A stretch of 64,000 nucleotides of DNA from Actinomycetota bacterium (GCA_021324045.1 JAJPJV010000028.1:1-64000), one strand, 5' to 3'. Positions 34,150-44,247 are shown, numbered from the stretch's first letter. A program made the numbers and translations. The notes: generated by a model from the sequence alone, not told the origin.

Positions 34150-35556
34150 ATGCCCCTGCATCGAGCGACGCCGACACGCGGTCGGGTCAACCACAGGGCG
34201 AACCCGATCCACACCCTCGCGGACCCCTCGCTCGGTGCCTCGCTGGAGCTCCCCACTCACCGACTCCTCGACAAGCCGATCCCCGCAGAGGTTGCCTACC
34301 GACTCGTCCACGACGAGCTCATGCTGGATGGGAACGCCCGGTTGAACCTCGCCACCTTCGTCACCACGTGGATGGAGGAGCCCGCAGCGCGCCTCATGGC
34401 GGAATGCGCTGAGAAGAACATGATCGACAAGGACGAGTACCCCCAGACCGCCGAGCTCGAGCGGCGCTGCGTGAGCATCCTGGCGCACCTGTGGAACGCG
34501 CCCCACCCAGACCGGGCGGTTGGCTGCTCGACCACCGGCTCCTCGGAGGCGTGCATGCTCGGTGGCCTCGCCATGAAGAAGCGTTGGGCCAATGCGCGAC
34601 GCGCGACCGGGAAGTCCGAGATCGCCCCCAACCTCGTGATGGGGGCGAATGTCCAGGTGTGCTGGGAAAAGTTCTGCCGCTACTTCGACGTCGAGCCCCG
34701 CATGGTCCCCATGGAGGCCGGTCGCTACCACCTGCGCGGAGAACAAGCGGCGGCGCACTGCGACGAGGGGACGATCGGAGTCATAGCGGTCCTCGGGTCC
34801 ACCTTCGACGGGAGCTACGAACCGGTCGCCGAGATCGCCAGTGCTCTCGACGAGCTCGAAGCCCGGTCAGGACTCGACATCTCGATCCACGTCGACGGCG
34901 CCTCGGGTGCGATGATCGCCCCCTTCTTGGATGGTGACCTGCTCTGGGACTTTCGCCTGCCCCGGGTGAGCTCCATCAACACCTCGGGCCACAAGTACGG
35001 CCTTGTCTATCCCGGCGTTGGTTGGGTGGTGTGGCGCGACGCCGAGCGGCTCCCTGAGGAGTTGATCTTCGACGTCGACTACCTGGGCGGCAACATGCCG
35101 ACGTTCGCCCTCAACTTCTCCCGTCCCGGTGCGCAAGTCGCCGCGCAGTACTACAACTTCCTCCGGTTGGGCTTCGAAGGCTTCCGCTCCGTCCATCAGG
35201 CCGCACGTGACGTCGCCACGGAGCTCGCCACGCGTATTGAAGCCCTGGAACCCTTCGAGCTCATCACCCGAGGCGACCAGCTCCCGGTGTTCGCAGCCAC
35301 GACTCGCCCGGACGTGAAGGCCTTCAACGTCTTCGACGTCTCCCGGCGGTTGCGAGAGCGAGGGTGGCTCGTCCCCGCGTACCGCTTCCCAGAGCACTGC
35401 ACAAACCTGAGTGTGCTGCGGGTCGTGGTTCGCAACGGTTTCTCCCACGATATGGCGGAACTGTTCATGGAAGACCTCGCGCGCGTGGTCCCCGAGCTCG
35501 CCCGCCAGAGCGGACCGCTCCAAACAGCCGATCAGGGATCCGGTTTCCATCACTGA
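34150..35556 (+). CDS. gadB: Glutamate decarboxylase
   Basis: PLP-dependent decarboxylation of glutamate to GABA, 468 residues. Family blocks include FVTTWMEEPAARLM, NMIDKDEYPQTAELE, CSTTGSSEACMLGG, HVDGASGAMIAPF and SINTSGHKYGLVYPG with PLP-lysine 282. The C-terminus lacks an extended calmodulin-like tail. No glutamate/GABA antiporter gene is adjacent, so an acid-resistance module is not evident; a GABA-shunt or metabolic role is equally possible. Confidence 0.93.
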   Translation: MPLHRATPTRGRVNHRANPIHTLADPSLGASLELPTHRLLDKPIPAEVAYRLVHDELMLDGNARLNLATFVTTWMEEPAARLMAECAEKNMIDKDEYPQTAELERRCVSILAHLWNAPHPDRAVGCSTTGSSEACMLGGLAMKKRWANARRATGKSEIAPNLVMGANVQVCWEKFCRYFDVEPRMVPMEAGRYHLRGEQAAAHCDEGTIGVIAVLGSTFDGSYEPVAEIASALDELEARSGLDISIHVDGASGAMIAPFLDGDLLWDFRLPRVSSINTSGHKYGLVYPGVGWVVWRDAERLPEELIFDVDYLGGNMPTFALNFSRPGAQVAAQYYNFLRLGFEGFRSVHQAARDVATELATRIEALEPFELITRGDQLPVFAATTRPDVKAFNVFDVSRRLRERGWLVPAYRFPEHCTNLSVLRVVVRNGFSHDMAELFMEDLARVVPELARQSGPLQTADQGSGFHH

Positions 35557-35712
35557 CCTCGCGCGGCTCGGGGGGTCATTCCTGGGTACGGCCGGGCGTC
35601 GCTGACGCAGCAGAGACCAGGACCCCACTTCGACCATTCATTGCCCCCGGCGGAGCACCCCGCCTACCTTGGGGCCATTGCCCATGACGCTCGAGATGCG
35701 AAGGAGGCCACA

Positions 35713-36600
35713 GTGGGTTCCGTGGAGCGCAAGGTCCGCACGGTCGTCAAGCGAGCAATCAGATGGCACAAGGGCCTCGCGCTCGTCATCGCGCTCTCGT
35801 TGGCGCTGGCCGGTGGTGCCGTGGTGTGGACCCAGAGTCGGGCACAGGCGCAGAGCTCTTCTGACGTACCGCTGTACCCCTTCGTCTCCGTCGGAGTCAA
35901 CAGCGGCCCGGACACCTTCTTGTATGTCAGCGTGCTGAACTTGTCCGGTACCACCGTGACCCCGGCCATCAACCTGTTCACCCCGAACCAGAGCGACATA
36001 CCGACGACGTTCGCACCGGGCATGAACGACGACGTCATGGTCATCATGGTTGAACCGACCCCGTGTGGCGCCTCCCTGCCCCCCGGGGTGCAGGCCTGCG
36101 CGCAATCCCCCGGCGCGATCAGTTGGATCCTCGGGCAGACGCAGAACCTCATGTCCGTCAGCTGCAGCGGATACCCACTGACCTGTACGGACAACGGCGC
36201 TTCCATCCCGATCGTCTCGGCCCAAGGTCCCCCCGGACCCCAAGGTCCCCCCGGACCCCAAGGTCCCCCCGGACCCCAAGGTCCCCCAGGTGGCACCGCG
36301 ACCTTCACTCAGGTCGCTCGGACCGTGACGGTACAACCGGGCCTCAGGGAGCTAGCGCACGATCCTCGCGGGCAAGACGAAAACGGTCACAGGATGCCCG
36401 TCGTCACCGAGAGCCTGAGCTGCCCCAGTGGCGACACTGTGATCAGCGGAGGCTACGCACTGACCAACCAGGGCGAAGATCGACCGGGCACCGTGCTGGG
36501 AAGTTACCCGAGCGACAGTGCTACCTGGACCATCGTCATCGAACCGTCGTTCCGCTCGTCAGCCACCTATGAGATCTACGCCAACTGTGCGACGAGTTAG
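35713..36600 (+). CDS. Membrane-anchored or secreted protein with a collagen-like segment
   Basis: A 295-residue protein. GTG 35713 follows a good GAAGGAGG site, favouring it over the upstream in-frame start. An N-terminal basic region and hydrophobic helix (GLALVIALSLALAGGAVVW) act as signal or anchor. A Thr/Val-rich domain with four cysteines follows, then about four GPPGPQ triplet pairs, then a C-terminal domain with SCPSGDTVISGGYAL and a final YANCATS. The tail pattern resembles other short bacterial exported domains of unknown role. The collagen-like part is very short, so a trimeric stalk is inference. Confidence 0.78.
   Translation: MGSVERKVRTVVKRAIRWHKGLALVIALSLALAGGAVVWTQSRAQAQSSSDVPLYPFVSVGVNSGPDTFLYVSVLNLSGTTVTPAINLFTPNQSDIPTTFAPGMNDDVMVIMVEPTPCGASLPPGVQACAQSPGAISWILGQTQNLMSVSCSGYPLTCTDNGASIPIVSAQGPPGPQGPPGPQGPPGPQGPPGGTATFTQVARTVTVQPGLRELAHDPRGQDENGHRMPVVTESLSCPSGDTVISGGYALTNQGEDRPGTVLGSYPSDSATWTIVIEPSFRSSATYEIYANCATS
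36223..36290 (+). repeat. 18-base tandem repeat encoding GPPGPQ units
   Basis: The unit caaggtccccccggaccc occurs three times exactly (36223-36276), followed by a partial fourth. Each unit contains GGTCC/GGACC arms, so the array can also form small hairpins. Perfect unit identity suggests recent slippage or expansion. Confidence 0.9.
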
Positions 36601-37100
36601 ACCCCCCAGGGTCGCAGCTGGTCAAGCGGCATGTCGGTGTCGACGGGATAGCGGTGCGCCCAGGCGGTGATCTCCTCGTCGCTGCTCCGACCCTGGAGGC
36701 GCCCGTGGCGGATGCCGACTCAGCGGTTGCCGATTGCCCGTGGGGCCTGGTGGCATCGGTCTCCGGCCGCTCGTCGCTGGTCGTGGTAGGCCCGACAGCC
36801 CGGACTCGCCGAGATCGACCAGAGCGCCCACTGGTCGATGGCGTCATAGCGGCGCCGGTTGCGGAGGTGTCGGGCGAGCACCGCCCGTTTCTTGCCCGAG
36901 GCGACGTGCGTGGTGACGTGCCGGCGTCGTTGTTGTGAGCCTTGGCGCTGGCGTAACGACGGGGGTTCGTGAATCGCATTGCAGTCGGCGTTGCGGCGCA
37001 GCTGACCAAGTGGGACAGCACGAGTCGGTCCGGTCGACAGCCAACGCGGACCACCGGCTGGTTGTTCTTCTTCCCACCGGTCGTGCCGCGGCTCCGCTTC
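36601..37100 (-). pseudogene. Decayed IS110-family transposase fragment
   Basis: Reading the minus strand gives, in shifting frames, RFTNPRRYASAKAHNNDAGTSP, then ASGKKRAVLARHLRNRRRYD, AIDQWALWSISASPGCRAY, then AIGNR-TGA-VGIRHGRLQGRSSDEEITAWAHR. These are the C-terminal blocks of IS110-type transposases (AGTSPVTRASGK, RAYYDQ, LGNRLVGILHGCL, YDExxAWAHR). At least one frameshift and an internal TGA are present. No DEDD catalytic N-terminus or element ends were found, so this is a non-functional remnant. Confidence 0.75.
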
Positions 37101-37107
37101 TTGGCGA

Positions 37108-37430
37108 TCACCGTTCGCTGCTGTCGCGCTCGTTGAGCCGCTCACGCATGGCCCCGAGTCGAGTCATAGCCTGCGATCCACTCGTCGCGCCGGCTTCGCA
37201 CCGTCGTGTCGGTAACCACGTCGCCGCACAGGCGTTCGGCGTCCCCCCAAGGGCATCCCGTGCCAGCCGCACGACCATCACCTCCCGGCACGCCCGGTCG
37301 GACTTGCACCGGCGCTGCCCGCCGAGGGGGTTTCTCTTTTGGGCGACGATGGGCGGTTCGAGCGACCTCCAGACGGTGTCCTTCACTTCGGGATCCAGCA
37401 CGCAAAGACCACCTCGGCTGCAACGGTGCC
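37108..37430 (-). pseudogene. Decayed IS5-type transposase N-terminal fragment
   Basis: The minus strand encodes VWRSLEPPIVAQKRNPLGGQ and RRCKSDRACREVMVVRLA, then, after a frame change, AGTGCPWGDAERLCG. This matches the DxxWxxLEPLIPPxxxxPxGG, DDRAVLxAIVYVLxTGCxWR start of IS5-group transposases. The catalytic core is missing and the frame is broken. It adjoins the IS110 remnant directly, so the two insertions decayed side by side or one interrupted the other. Confidence 0.6.
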
Positions 37431-37525
37431 CAGGGGCCGTCGAAGTCGGGACGCCGTGATCGATCCTTGCTGGGACCCCGCGAGCGCCGCGGGCCAAGAT
37501 CAGCGCCAAGGCGCCCGGCCAGCGC

Positions 37526-37933
37526 TCACCGACTGGAGATGATCGCTGGCGTCAGCACCTTCTTGGGGGTGACGCGCAGGATGACCCGACCCTGAGGGCC
37601 GATCGGCAGCTGATAGTCCGCGCCGGTGTATTTCGTCGACAAGGTGTCGATGTGCGCCCTGGCCTCGCCTCCACCCACCGTCTCGGTCACCGTCCCCCGC
37701 ACTTCCGCCCAGTCGTAGACGTTCTCACAAGAGTGGATGAGGATCGTGATCCGGGGGTCCCGAGCAACGTTCTTCGCCGCTTGACGCTGGGGCTCGGTGT
37801 TCACGAGAAGGTGCTCCTCGTCGCAATCGATCCAACGGAGCTGCGCTTGGGGTTGTCCGTCGGGCATCAAGGTGACGATGGTGGCGAGATTGGCTCCTTT
37901 GGCCAAGCGAACGACGTCCGCGTCGAGTGCCAT
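37526..37933 (-). CDS. PPOX-class (split-barrel) F420- or flavin-dependent oxidoreductase
   Basis: A 135-residue split-barrel protein. LAKGANLATIVTLMPDGQPQAQLRWIDCDEEHLLVNTE, RQAAKNVARDPRITILIHS and VRGTVTET are the family blocks when read in order. GGGAGG seven bases upstream supports ATG 37933 rather than the longer frame. Actinobacterial members often use F420 and reduce small substrates, or act as FDOR-type redox proteins. The specific substrate is unknown. Confidence 0.82.
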   Translation of the reverse strand: MALDADVVRLAKGANLATIVTLMPDGQPQAQLRWIDCDEEHLLVNTEPQRQAAKNVARDPRITILIHSCENVYDWAEVRGTVTETVGGGEARAHIDTLSTKYTGADYQLPIGPQGRVILRVTPKKVLTPAIISSR

Positions 37934-38190
37934 GATCGATCCTCCCGTGGGTCGTGGTGATTGCCTTGCGGTTGGCATCCATCACACCACACTCCGATGC
38001 CACCACCCTGCAACACGGGCGAAAGAACCGGCCACGCAAGCCGCCTGTGCAGGCCGGCGCGCCCGAGCCAGTACCCGTGGCATCGCACGTCGAGGGTGCT
38101 GCCCATGACCCGCAGGGTTCCCTTGTGCAGCGGTACCGGGGGCGACGCCTCCGACGACGTTGGGCACCGCCGACGTCTAGGCTGCCGGCG

Positions 38191-38784
38191 ATGGGAAAGC
38201 CCGGCACCGTAGCGCTTCACTTGGCACAGGACCCCGAGGCAGACGCACTGTTGTCCGAGAACCCTCTCGCGCTCTTGATCGGCATGGTGCTCGACCAGCA
38301 GGTCCCTCTCGAGTGGGCGTTTCGTGGTCCGCTCGAGCTCGCCCGCCGCTCCGGGCTCCCCATCCGTGCCGACGCCCTCGTGGCGGTCGACGAAGAGACC
38401 TTCACCGGTTGGTTCGCTGCGCGACCATCGCTCCACCGGTACCCGACCTCCATGGCCCAGCGGGTCCGCGCCCTGTGCAGCGTCGTCCTCGACCGCTACG
38501 GCGGTGACGCCGCGAACATCTGGCAGAGCGCGTCGAGCGGTGCAGAGCTGGTCTCCAGGCTCCGGTCTCTGCCGGGATTCGGCGAGCAGAAGGCGAAGAT
38601 CTTCGTGGCCCTGCTGGGAAAGCAGCTGGGCGTTCGGCCTCCGGGCTGGGAAGCGGCCTCAGCACCCTTCAGTGAGCCCGGGGCACGGCGCTCGGTCGCC
38701 GACATCGTGGACGAGGCCTCGCTGGCAGCGGTGCGCAACTTCAAACGTGACCTGAAGGCCTCTGCCAGAAAGACGGGCACGTAG
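38191..38784 (+). CDS. HhH-GPD-type base-excision repair protein
   Basis: A 197-residue protein. It contains ENPLALLIGMVLDQQVPLEWAFRGP, the start of the endonuclease III-like HhH-GPD fold, and the hairpin LPGFGEQKAKIFVALLGKQ. There is no C-terminal iron-sulfur cysteine set. Similarity starts at ATG 38191; the frame is open from 37954. Members of this group are annotated as base-excision DNA repair proteins, with lesion specificity mostly unknown. Confidence 0.82.
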   Translation: MGKPGTVALHLAQDPEADALLSENPLALLIGMVLDQQVPLEWAFRGPLELARRSGLPIRADALVAVDEETFTGWFAARPSLHRYPTSMAQRVRALCSVVLDRYGGDAANIWQSASSGAELVSRLRSLPGFGEQKAKIFVALLGKQLGVRPPGWEAASAPFSEPGARRSVADIVDEASLAAVRNFKRDLKASARKTGT

Positions 38785-38833
38785 GGCCGCTCACCGAGAT
38801 GCTCCCAGCCAGGGAACCCCTGTCTCTGAACCG

Positions 38834-39505
38834 ATGCCTTCGCGATCCGACCTGAGGGAGCGGCGCCTCTACCTCTGCACGCCTGACCGCCCGGACCTCG
38901 CCGCGTTCGTCGCTGCGTGCATCCGCGGCGGCGTCGACCTCGTACAGCTGCGCGAAAAGGAGCTCGAGGCTCGGCCACTGCTCCGCCGGGCAGCGCTCAC
39001 GCGCGCCGTCTGCCACGACCTGGGCGTCCCGTTCATCTTGAACGATCGCCCGGATTTGGCGCTCGAGGTGCGGGCCGACGGCGTCCACGTCGGACAGGAC
39101 GACGCCCCTGTCCGCCTTGCTCGGCGCATCCTCGGTCATCACGCCATCGTGGGGTTGTCCACCCACCGCGATGACGAGCTCGAGGAGGCCCTCAGCGAGC
39201 CCGTCGACTACCTCTCGGCGGGCCCGGTGCATCCGACCCCGACGAAGCCCGGTCGGCCGGGGACCGGTGAAGGCTACGTCGCCACGGCAACGCACCGATC
39301 GACAGTGCCCGTCTTCGTCACCGGTGGCGTCGAGCCGAGCTGCGTCGAGCGCCTGGTGGCGGTCGGCGCCCGGCACTTCGTGGCGGTCCGATGGCTGACG
39401 CAGGCATCCGACCCCGAGGAAGCAGCCCGGTTGCTTCGCCGCGCCATCGACCGAGCGATCGCGCGAGCCGACGAGCACAACGAAGCGCAACGCGACCGCA
39501 ACTGA
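38834..39505 (+). CDS. thiE: Thiamine phosphate synthase
   Basis: Couples the thiazole phosphate carboxylate and HMP pyrophosphate to thiamine phosphate, 223 residues. ThiE motifs in order: VDLVQLREKELEARPLL, FILNDRPDLALEVRADGVHVGQDD when joined, STHRDDELEEAL, DYLSAGPVHPTPTKPGRPGTGE and PVFVTGGVE. No other thi genes and no TPP riboswitch sequence were seen nearby. The gene is single and follows the HhH-GPD gene on the same strand. Confidence 0.92.
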   Translation: MPSRSDLRERRLYLCTPDRPDLAAFVAACIRGGVDLVQLREKELEARPLLRRAALTRAVCHDLGVPFILNDRPDLALEVRADGVHVGQDDAPVRLARRILGHHAIVGLSTHRDDELEEALSEPVDYLSAGPVHPTPTKPGRPGTGEGYVATATHRSTVPVFVTGGVEPSCVERLVAVGARHFVAVRWLTQASDPEEAARLLRRAIDRAIARADEHNEAQRDRN

Positions 39506-39523
39506 CGCGGGCCGCTCCCTCGG

Positions 39524-40639
39524 TCAGAGGCCGATACGAGCAGCGAGCAGCTCTCGGTGGTACGCGGGGTCGCCGAAGAGCAGCTCGGAGGACTTCGCCC
39601 GCTTGAAGTACAGGTGGGCGTCGTGCTCCCAGGTGAAGCCGATCCCACCGTGGATCTGGATGTTCTCGGCGGCAGCATGGAAGTAGGCCTCCGAGCAGTA
39701 GGACTTGGCGAGGCTGGCAACCACCGGAACCTCATCGGAGTCCTCGGCAACCGCCCAGCCCGCGTAGTAGGCCGCGGACCTCGCGGACTCGACCTCCAAG
39801 AGCATGTCGGCGCACTTGTGCTTGATCGCCTGGAAGCTCCCGATGGGACGGCCGAACTGGATGCGGTGCTTCGCGTACTCCACCGAGCTGTCGAGACAGT
39901 GCTGCGCCCCCCCGACCTGCTCCGCCGCGAGCGCGATGACGGCTCGGTCCAGCGCCTTGGCGAGGCCGGCTTCTGCGCCGCCCTCGACTCCGATCAACCG
40001 TGCCGGCGTCTGCGCGAACTCGAGCCGTGCCTGCTTGCGGGTCTGGTCCATCGTGGTGAGCGACTGCCGAGTGAGGCCCGGCGCATCGCCGTTCACGGCG
40101 AACAGCGAGAGCCCCGAGGGCGTCCGGCCGACGACGAGGATCAGGTTCGCGATGAGCCCGTCGACGACGAAGGACTTGTGCCCATCGAGGACCCACCCGT
40201 CCGCGACATGGCGTCCGACGAGCTCGACCCCGCCGGCATCCCAGCGTCCGTTGTCCTCGGTGACCGCAAGCGTCCCGATCGTCTCGCCAGAGGCGAGGCC
40301 CGGGAGCAGATCCTTCTTCGCCGATTCGTCGTCGGAGGCGAGCAGGGTGTTCACGGCGAGCGCCACCGTCGAGAAGAAGGGCGCGCACAGCAATGCCGCG
40401 CCCATTTCCTCGAAGGCGATCATGAGCTCGACGTAACTGAACCCGGATCCGCCGTAGGCCTCGGGGACGATGAGCGACTGGAGACCCAGTTGGTCAGCCA
40501 TCTGAGCCCACACCGCGGGGTCGTAACCCTCCTCGGTCTCCATGAGGCGGCGCACCTCGGACTCCGGCGACTTGTCCTCGAGGAAGCGGCGAATCGAACG
40601 TCGCAGCTCCTCCTGTTCCTCGGTGAAAGCGAAGATCAC
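39524..40639 (-). CDS. Acyl-CoA dehydrogenase
   Basis: An FAD-dependent acyl-CoA dehydrogenase, 371 residues. It starts VIFAFTEEQEELRRSIRRFLE and has the flavin-binding LAVTEDNGRW region. The C-terminal helices carry YAKHRIQFGRPIGSFQAIKHKCADM when joined, and QIHGGIGFTWEHDAHLYFKRAK. GTG 40639 is taken as start; the open frame extends to 41437, but that part is not family sequence and overlaps the opposite-strand hydrolase. The usual catalytic glutamate position is not certain from the sequence alone. Converges with thiE. Confidence 0.9.
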   Translation of the reverse strand: MIFAFTEEQEELRRSIRRFLEDKSPESEVRRLMETEEGYDPAVWAQMADQLGLQSLIVPEAYGGSGFSYVELMIAFEEMGAALLCAPFFSTVALAVNTLLASDDESAKKDLLPGLASGETIGTLAVTEDNGRWDAGGVELVGRHVADGWVLDGHKSFVVDGLIANLILVVGRTPSGLSLFAVNGDAPGLTRQSLTTMDQTRKQARLEFAQTPARLIGVEGGAEAGLAKALDRAVIALAAEQVGGAQHCLDSSVEYAKHRIQFGRPIGSFQAIKHKCADMLLEVESARSAAYYAGWAVAEDSDEVPVVASLAKSYCSEAYFHAAAENIQIHGGIGFTWEHDAHLYFKRAKSSELLFGDPAYHRELLAARIGL

Positions 40640-40780
40640 ACTGCCCGTATAGCAGACGCGACCGGGAACCGGCCACCCACCGAGTCGCCGCGGCCAGGCC
40701 CACAGAACCCTGCGACCCGGGCCGGCCGATAGGCTGGAGCTCGACGGGTCGAACGAGCTCGTCGCCGACCTCTTGGAGGG

Positions 40781-41398
40781 ATGACGCCGCTGGAACGGAT
40801 CTGGGAAGACGCCACCTGCGAGGTGCACCGCACCGTCGTCGGCCCGATCGACAACAACGTCTACATCGTCCGATGCCGGCGCACCGGTGAGGCGCTGCTG
40901 ATCGACGCGGCAAACGAGCACGAGCTGTTGCTCGAGGCGTGCCAGCGGCTCGGCGTGAGGAACGTCGTCGAAACCCACGGGCACTGGGACCATATCCAGG
41001 CGATCCCAGCCGTGCGTGACGCTGGGATCAGCGTCGCCGTCACCCCGGAGGACGCCTCGATGCTCCCCTCCTATGACTTGCTGCTCGAAGACGACAGCAT
41101 CGTGACCGTCGGCCGCCTGAGGGTCCGCACGATCGCCACCCCTGGTCACACAGCGGGGTCGATGTGCTTCGCCGTCGAAGGAACCCCGCTTTTGCTGACC
41201 GGGGACACGCTCTTCCCGGGCGGACCGGGGAACACCTCGCTCCCCGGGGGCGACTTCTCGCGGATCATCCGCTCCATCGAGGATCGGCTGTTCGCGCGCT
41301 TTGGATCCGAGACCCTGGTCCTGCCGGGGCACGGCGCCTCGACGACGATCGGCGCAGAGTCGCCGCACCTGCAGGAATGGATCGATCGGGGGTGGTAG
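40781..41398 (+). CDS. MBL-fold hydrolase (glyoxalase II-like)
   Basis: A 205-residue metallo-hydrolase with the metal motif ETHGHWDHIQAIP, TPGHTAGSMCF, LTGDTLFPGGPG and LPGHGASTT, which supply the usual His/Asp ligands. It is divergent from the acyl-CoA dehydrogenase and upstream of sufC. Candidate reactions are thioester or persulfide hydrolysis, not distinguishable here. Confidence 0.87.
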   Translation: MTPLERIWEDATCEVHRTVVGPIDNNVYIVRCRRTGEALLIDAANEHELLLEACQRLGVRNVVETHGHWDHIQAIPAVRDAGISVAVTPEDASMLPSYDLLLEDDSIVTVGRLRVRTIATPGHTAGSMCFAVEGTPLLLTGDTLFPGGPGNTSLPGGDFSRIIRSIEDRLFARFGSETLVLPGHGASTTIGAESPHLQEWIDRGW

Positions 41399-41472
41399 TC
41401 GCTGTCCTCGCCGACGCGCTCGTCGCCGGTCCGGCACGCGCCGCCAGCGGAGGGAATTGTTGACTCGACCCG

Positions 41473-41484
41473 TAGGATTTTGAC

Positions 41485-41487
<3 letters not shown>
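41473..41487 (+). promoter_or_regulatory. Candidate -10 element and leaderless start of sufC1
   Basis: TAGGAT (41473-41478) is followed after six bases by the GTG start of sufC1 at 41485, spacing that would place transcription start at or next to the start codon. No ribosome binding site is present and no convincing -35 was found. Confidence 0.4.
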
Positions 41488-42236
<749 letters not shown>

Positions 42237-42252
<16 letters not shown>

Positions 42253-43577
42253 GCACCGAAGAGCACCAGCCCCCGGGCATCTCGGATCGCGCCGCAGTGG
42301 CGAGGACGGCCACGAAGAACACGCTCGCCGAGCCGCCAGAGTGTCGGCCGCTCGACGTCGAGGTGCTGCGCAAGGACTTCCCTCTGCTGTCCCAGGTCGT
42401 CAACGGGCATCCCGTCGTCTACCTCGATTCGGCGGCCTCCGGGTTGCAGCCACGGGCCGTCCTTGCCGCGATGGACCGCTACTACGAGACCACCCACGCC
42501 AATGTCCATCGAGGGGTCTACGCCACCGCCGAGGAGGCGACCCACCTCTACGAAGGGGCGCGTGCCCGCGTCGGCCGCTTCATCGGGGCTCGGGACCCCG
42601 GGCGGGAGATCGTCTTCACGAAGAACGCGACGGAAGCACTCAACCTGGTCGCCCAGAGCTGGGGCCGCAGGAACCTCGCTCGTGGCGACGTCGTGGTGCT
42701 GACCGAGATGGAGCATCACTCCAACCTCGTGCCGTGGCTCGCCCTCGCCGAGGAGCGGGACCTCGAGTTGCGCTACATCCCCGTCGACGGCCAGGGTCGC
42801 CTCGACCTCTCCACCCTCGACCGTCTGCTCGACGGGGCACGGGTGCTCGCCGTCTCCGCGATGTCCAACGTGCTCGGGACCATCAATCCGGTGCAGGAGC
42901 TGGCCGCTGCCGCTCACGACAACGGTGCGATCGTCATCGCCGACGGCGCCCAATCGGTGCCCCATACGCCCGTGGACGTCGGCCTGCTCGGTGCAGACTT
43001 CCTGGCGTTCTCTGCGCACAAGCTCTACGGCCCGACGGGAATCGGTGTGCTGTGGGGACGGGCGGAGCTCCTCGAGGACATGCCACCGTTTCTGTGCGGG
43101 GGTGGGATGATCCTCGACGTCCGCCTCGACCGCTTCGTGCCTGCCGAGCCCCCGGCGCGTTTCGAGGCCGGCACGCCGCCGATCGCCGAGGCAGTGGGCT
43201 TCGCGGCGGCCATCGACTACCTGTCGGGGATCGGCATGGAGCGCGTTCGTGCGCACGAGCGAGCCCTCACCGCCGACGCGCTGGAGGCGATCGAAGAATC
43301 GCTGGGTGCGGACTGCCGGATCTTCGGCCCCCCTGCGGGCAACGACCGCGGCGGGGTGATCTCCCTCGCCTACAGAGACGTGCACCCCCACGACGTGGCA
43401 CAGGTCCTCGACCAGTTCGGGATCTGCGTCCGGCCCGGCCACCACTGTGCGAAGCCGCTGATGCGCAAGCTCGGCGTCCCTGCGACCGCACGGGCATCGA
43501 TCGGTGTGTACAACGACCTTGGGGACATCGAGGCGCTGATCGGCGCCCTGAAGGAAGTCGGTAGGTTGTTCGGCTGA
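42237..43577 (+). CDS. sufS: Cysteine desulfurase SufS
   Basis: PLP-dependent group II desulfurase giving persulfide sulfur to SufU, 446 residues. It has NATEALNLVAQSWG, EMEHHSNLVPW, ADGAQSVPHTPVDV, the PLP lysine in AFSAHKLYGPTGIGVL and the active cysteine in RPGHHCAKPLM. An N-terminal extension of about 40 residues precedes the usual start (VEVLRKDFPLLSQ). An ATG 12 bases downstream is an alternative start. Confidence 0.95.
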
Positions 43578-43637
43578 TGCAGGCGCGTGTGGACCGCTCC
43601 GGCGAACCCGGTGACCGCCGTCTCGTGGGGGTCAGCG

Positions 43638-44210
43638 GTGGCTGACCTCGAAGAGCTCTACCGGGAGATCATCCTCGATCACTATCGTTCGCCCCGGAAC
43701 CGCGGCGAGCTCCCCGTGCCTCCCGCCCACCGGGTCGAGGGGTTCAACCCGCTCTGCGGCGATGAGGTCGTGGTCACCATGCTCGTCGACGACGGCGTGC
43801 TCACCGACATCAAGATCGCCGGGTCCGGGTGCTCGATCAGCCAGTCCTCGGCATCGTTGATGTCGGCTGCGGTCAAGGGCAAGCCGGTCGAAGAGGTCGA
43901 GGCGCTGGTCCGCACCTTCAAAGGGATGATGTCGATCCACGAGGCGACCCTCGGCGAGCCCCCCGGCACGGATGACGAGCGTTCCCGCGCGGCGGCGAGC
44001 GCGCCGGAAGCAGCAGCCTCTGGTCCCGACGGTGCAGAAGCAGAAGAAGGTGCAGAAGCACCTGACCCCGCGCTCGGCGATCTCTCCACGCTCGGTGAGC
44101 TGGCAGCACTACAGGGGGTCGTCAAGTTCCCGGTCCGGATCAAGTGTGCCACCTTGAGCTGGAACGCCCTTGCCCAGGGCCTGCGCGAGCTCGAAGCGGC
44201 CCACGGCTGA
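43638..44210 (+). CDS. sufU: SufU sulfur-transfer protein with an acidic insertion
   Basis: Zinc-dependent sulfurtransferase partner of SufS. The three zinc/sulfur cysteines are Cys40 (NPLCGD), Cys65 (GSGCSISQSS) and Cys170 (RIKCATLSW), counting from GTG 43638. The expected segment between IHEATLG and LGDLSTLGELAAL contains an extra 40 or so residues rich in Ala, Glu, Gly and Pro (about 108-146). GTG 43638 fits the family N-terminus (LEELYREIILDHYRSPRNRG); the frame opens at 43587. It is the last gene of the plus-strand SUF unit. Confidence 0.92.
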   Translation: MADLEELYREIILDHYRSPRNRGELPVPPAHRVEGFNPLCGDEVVVTMLVDDGVLTDIKIAGSGCSISQSSASLMSAAVKGKPVEEVEALVRTFKGMMSIHEATLGEPPGTDDERSRAAASAPEAAASGPDGAEAEEGAEAPDPALGDLSTLGELAALQGVVKFPVRIKCATLSWNALAQGLRELEAAHG

Positions 44211-44247
44211 AGTCCGCACCGTGTGATCGTCGGGGTCCGGCGCTCCC

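Noticed and set aside
36223-36290. The 18-base tandem repeat considered as a CRISPR array
   Set aside because: There are no spacers; the units are contiguous and in frame, encoding GPPGPQ.
40640-41437. N-terminal extension of the acyl-CoA dehydrogenase frame to 637 codons
   Set aside because: The extension has no family similarity and runs antisense to a clear MBL-fold gene; similarity starts exactly at GTG 40639.
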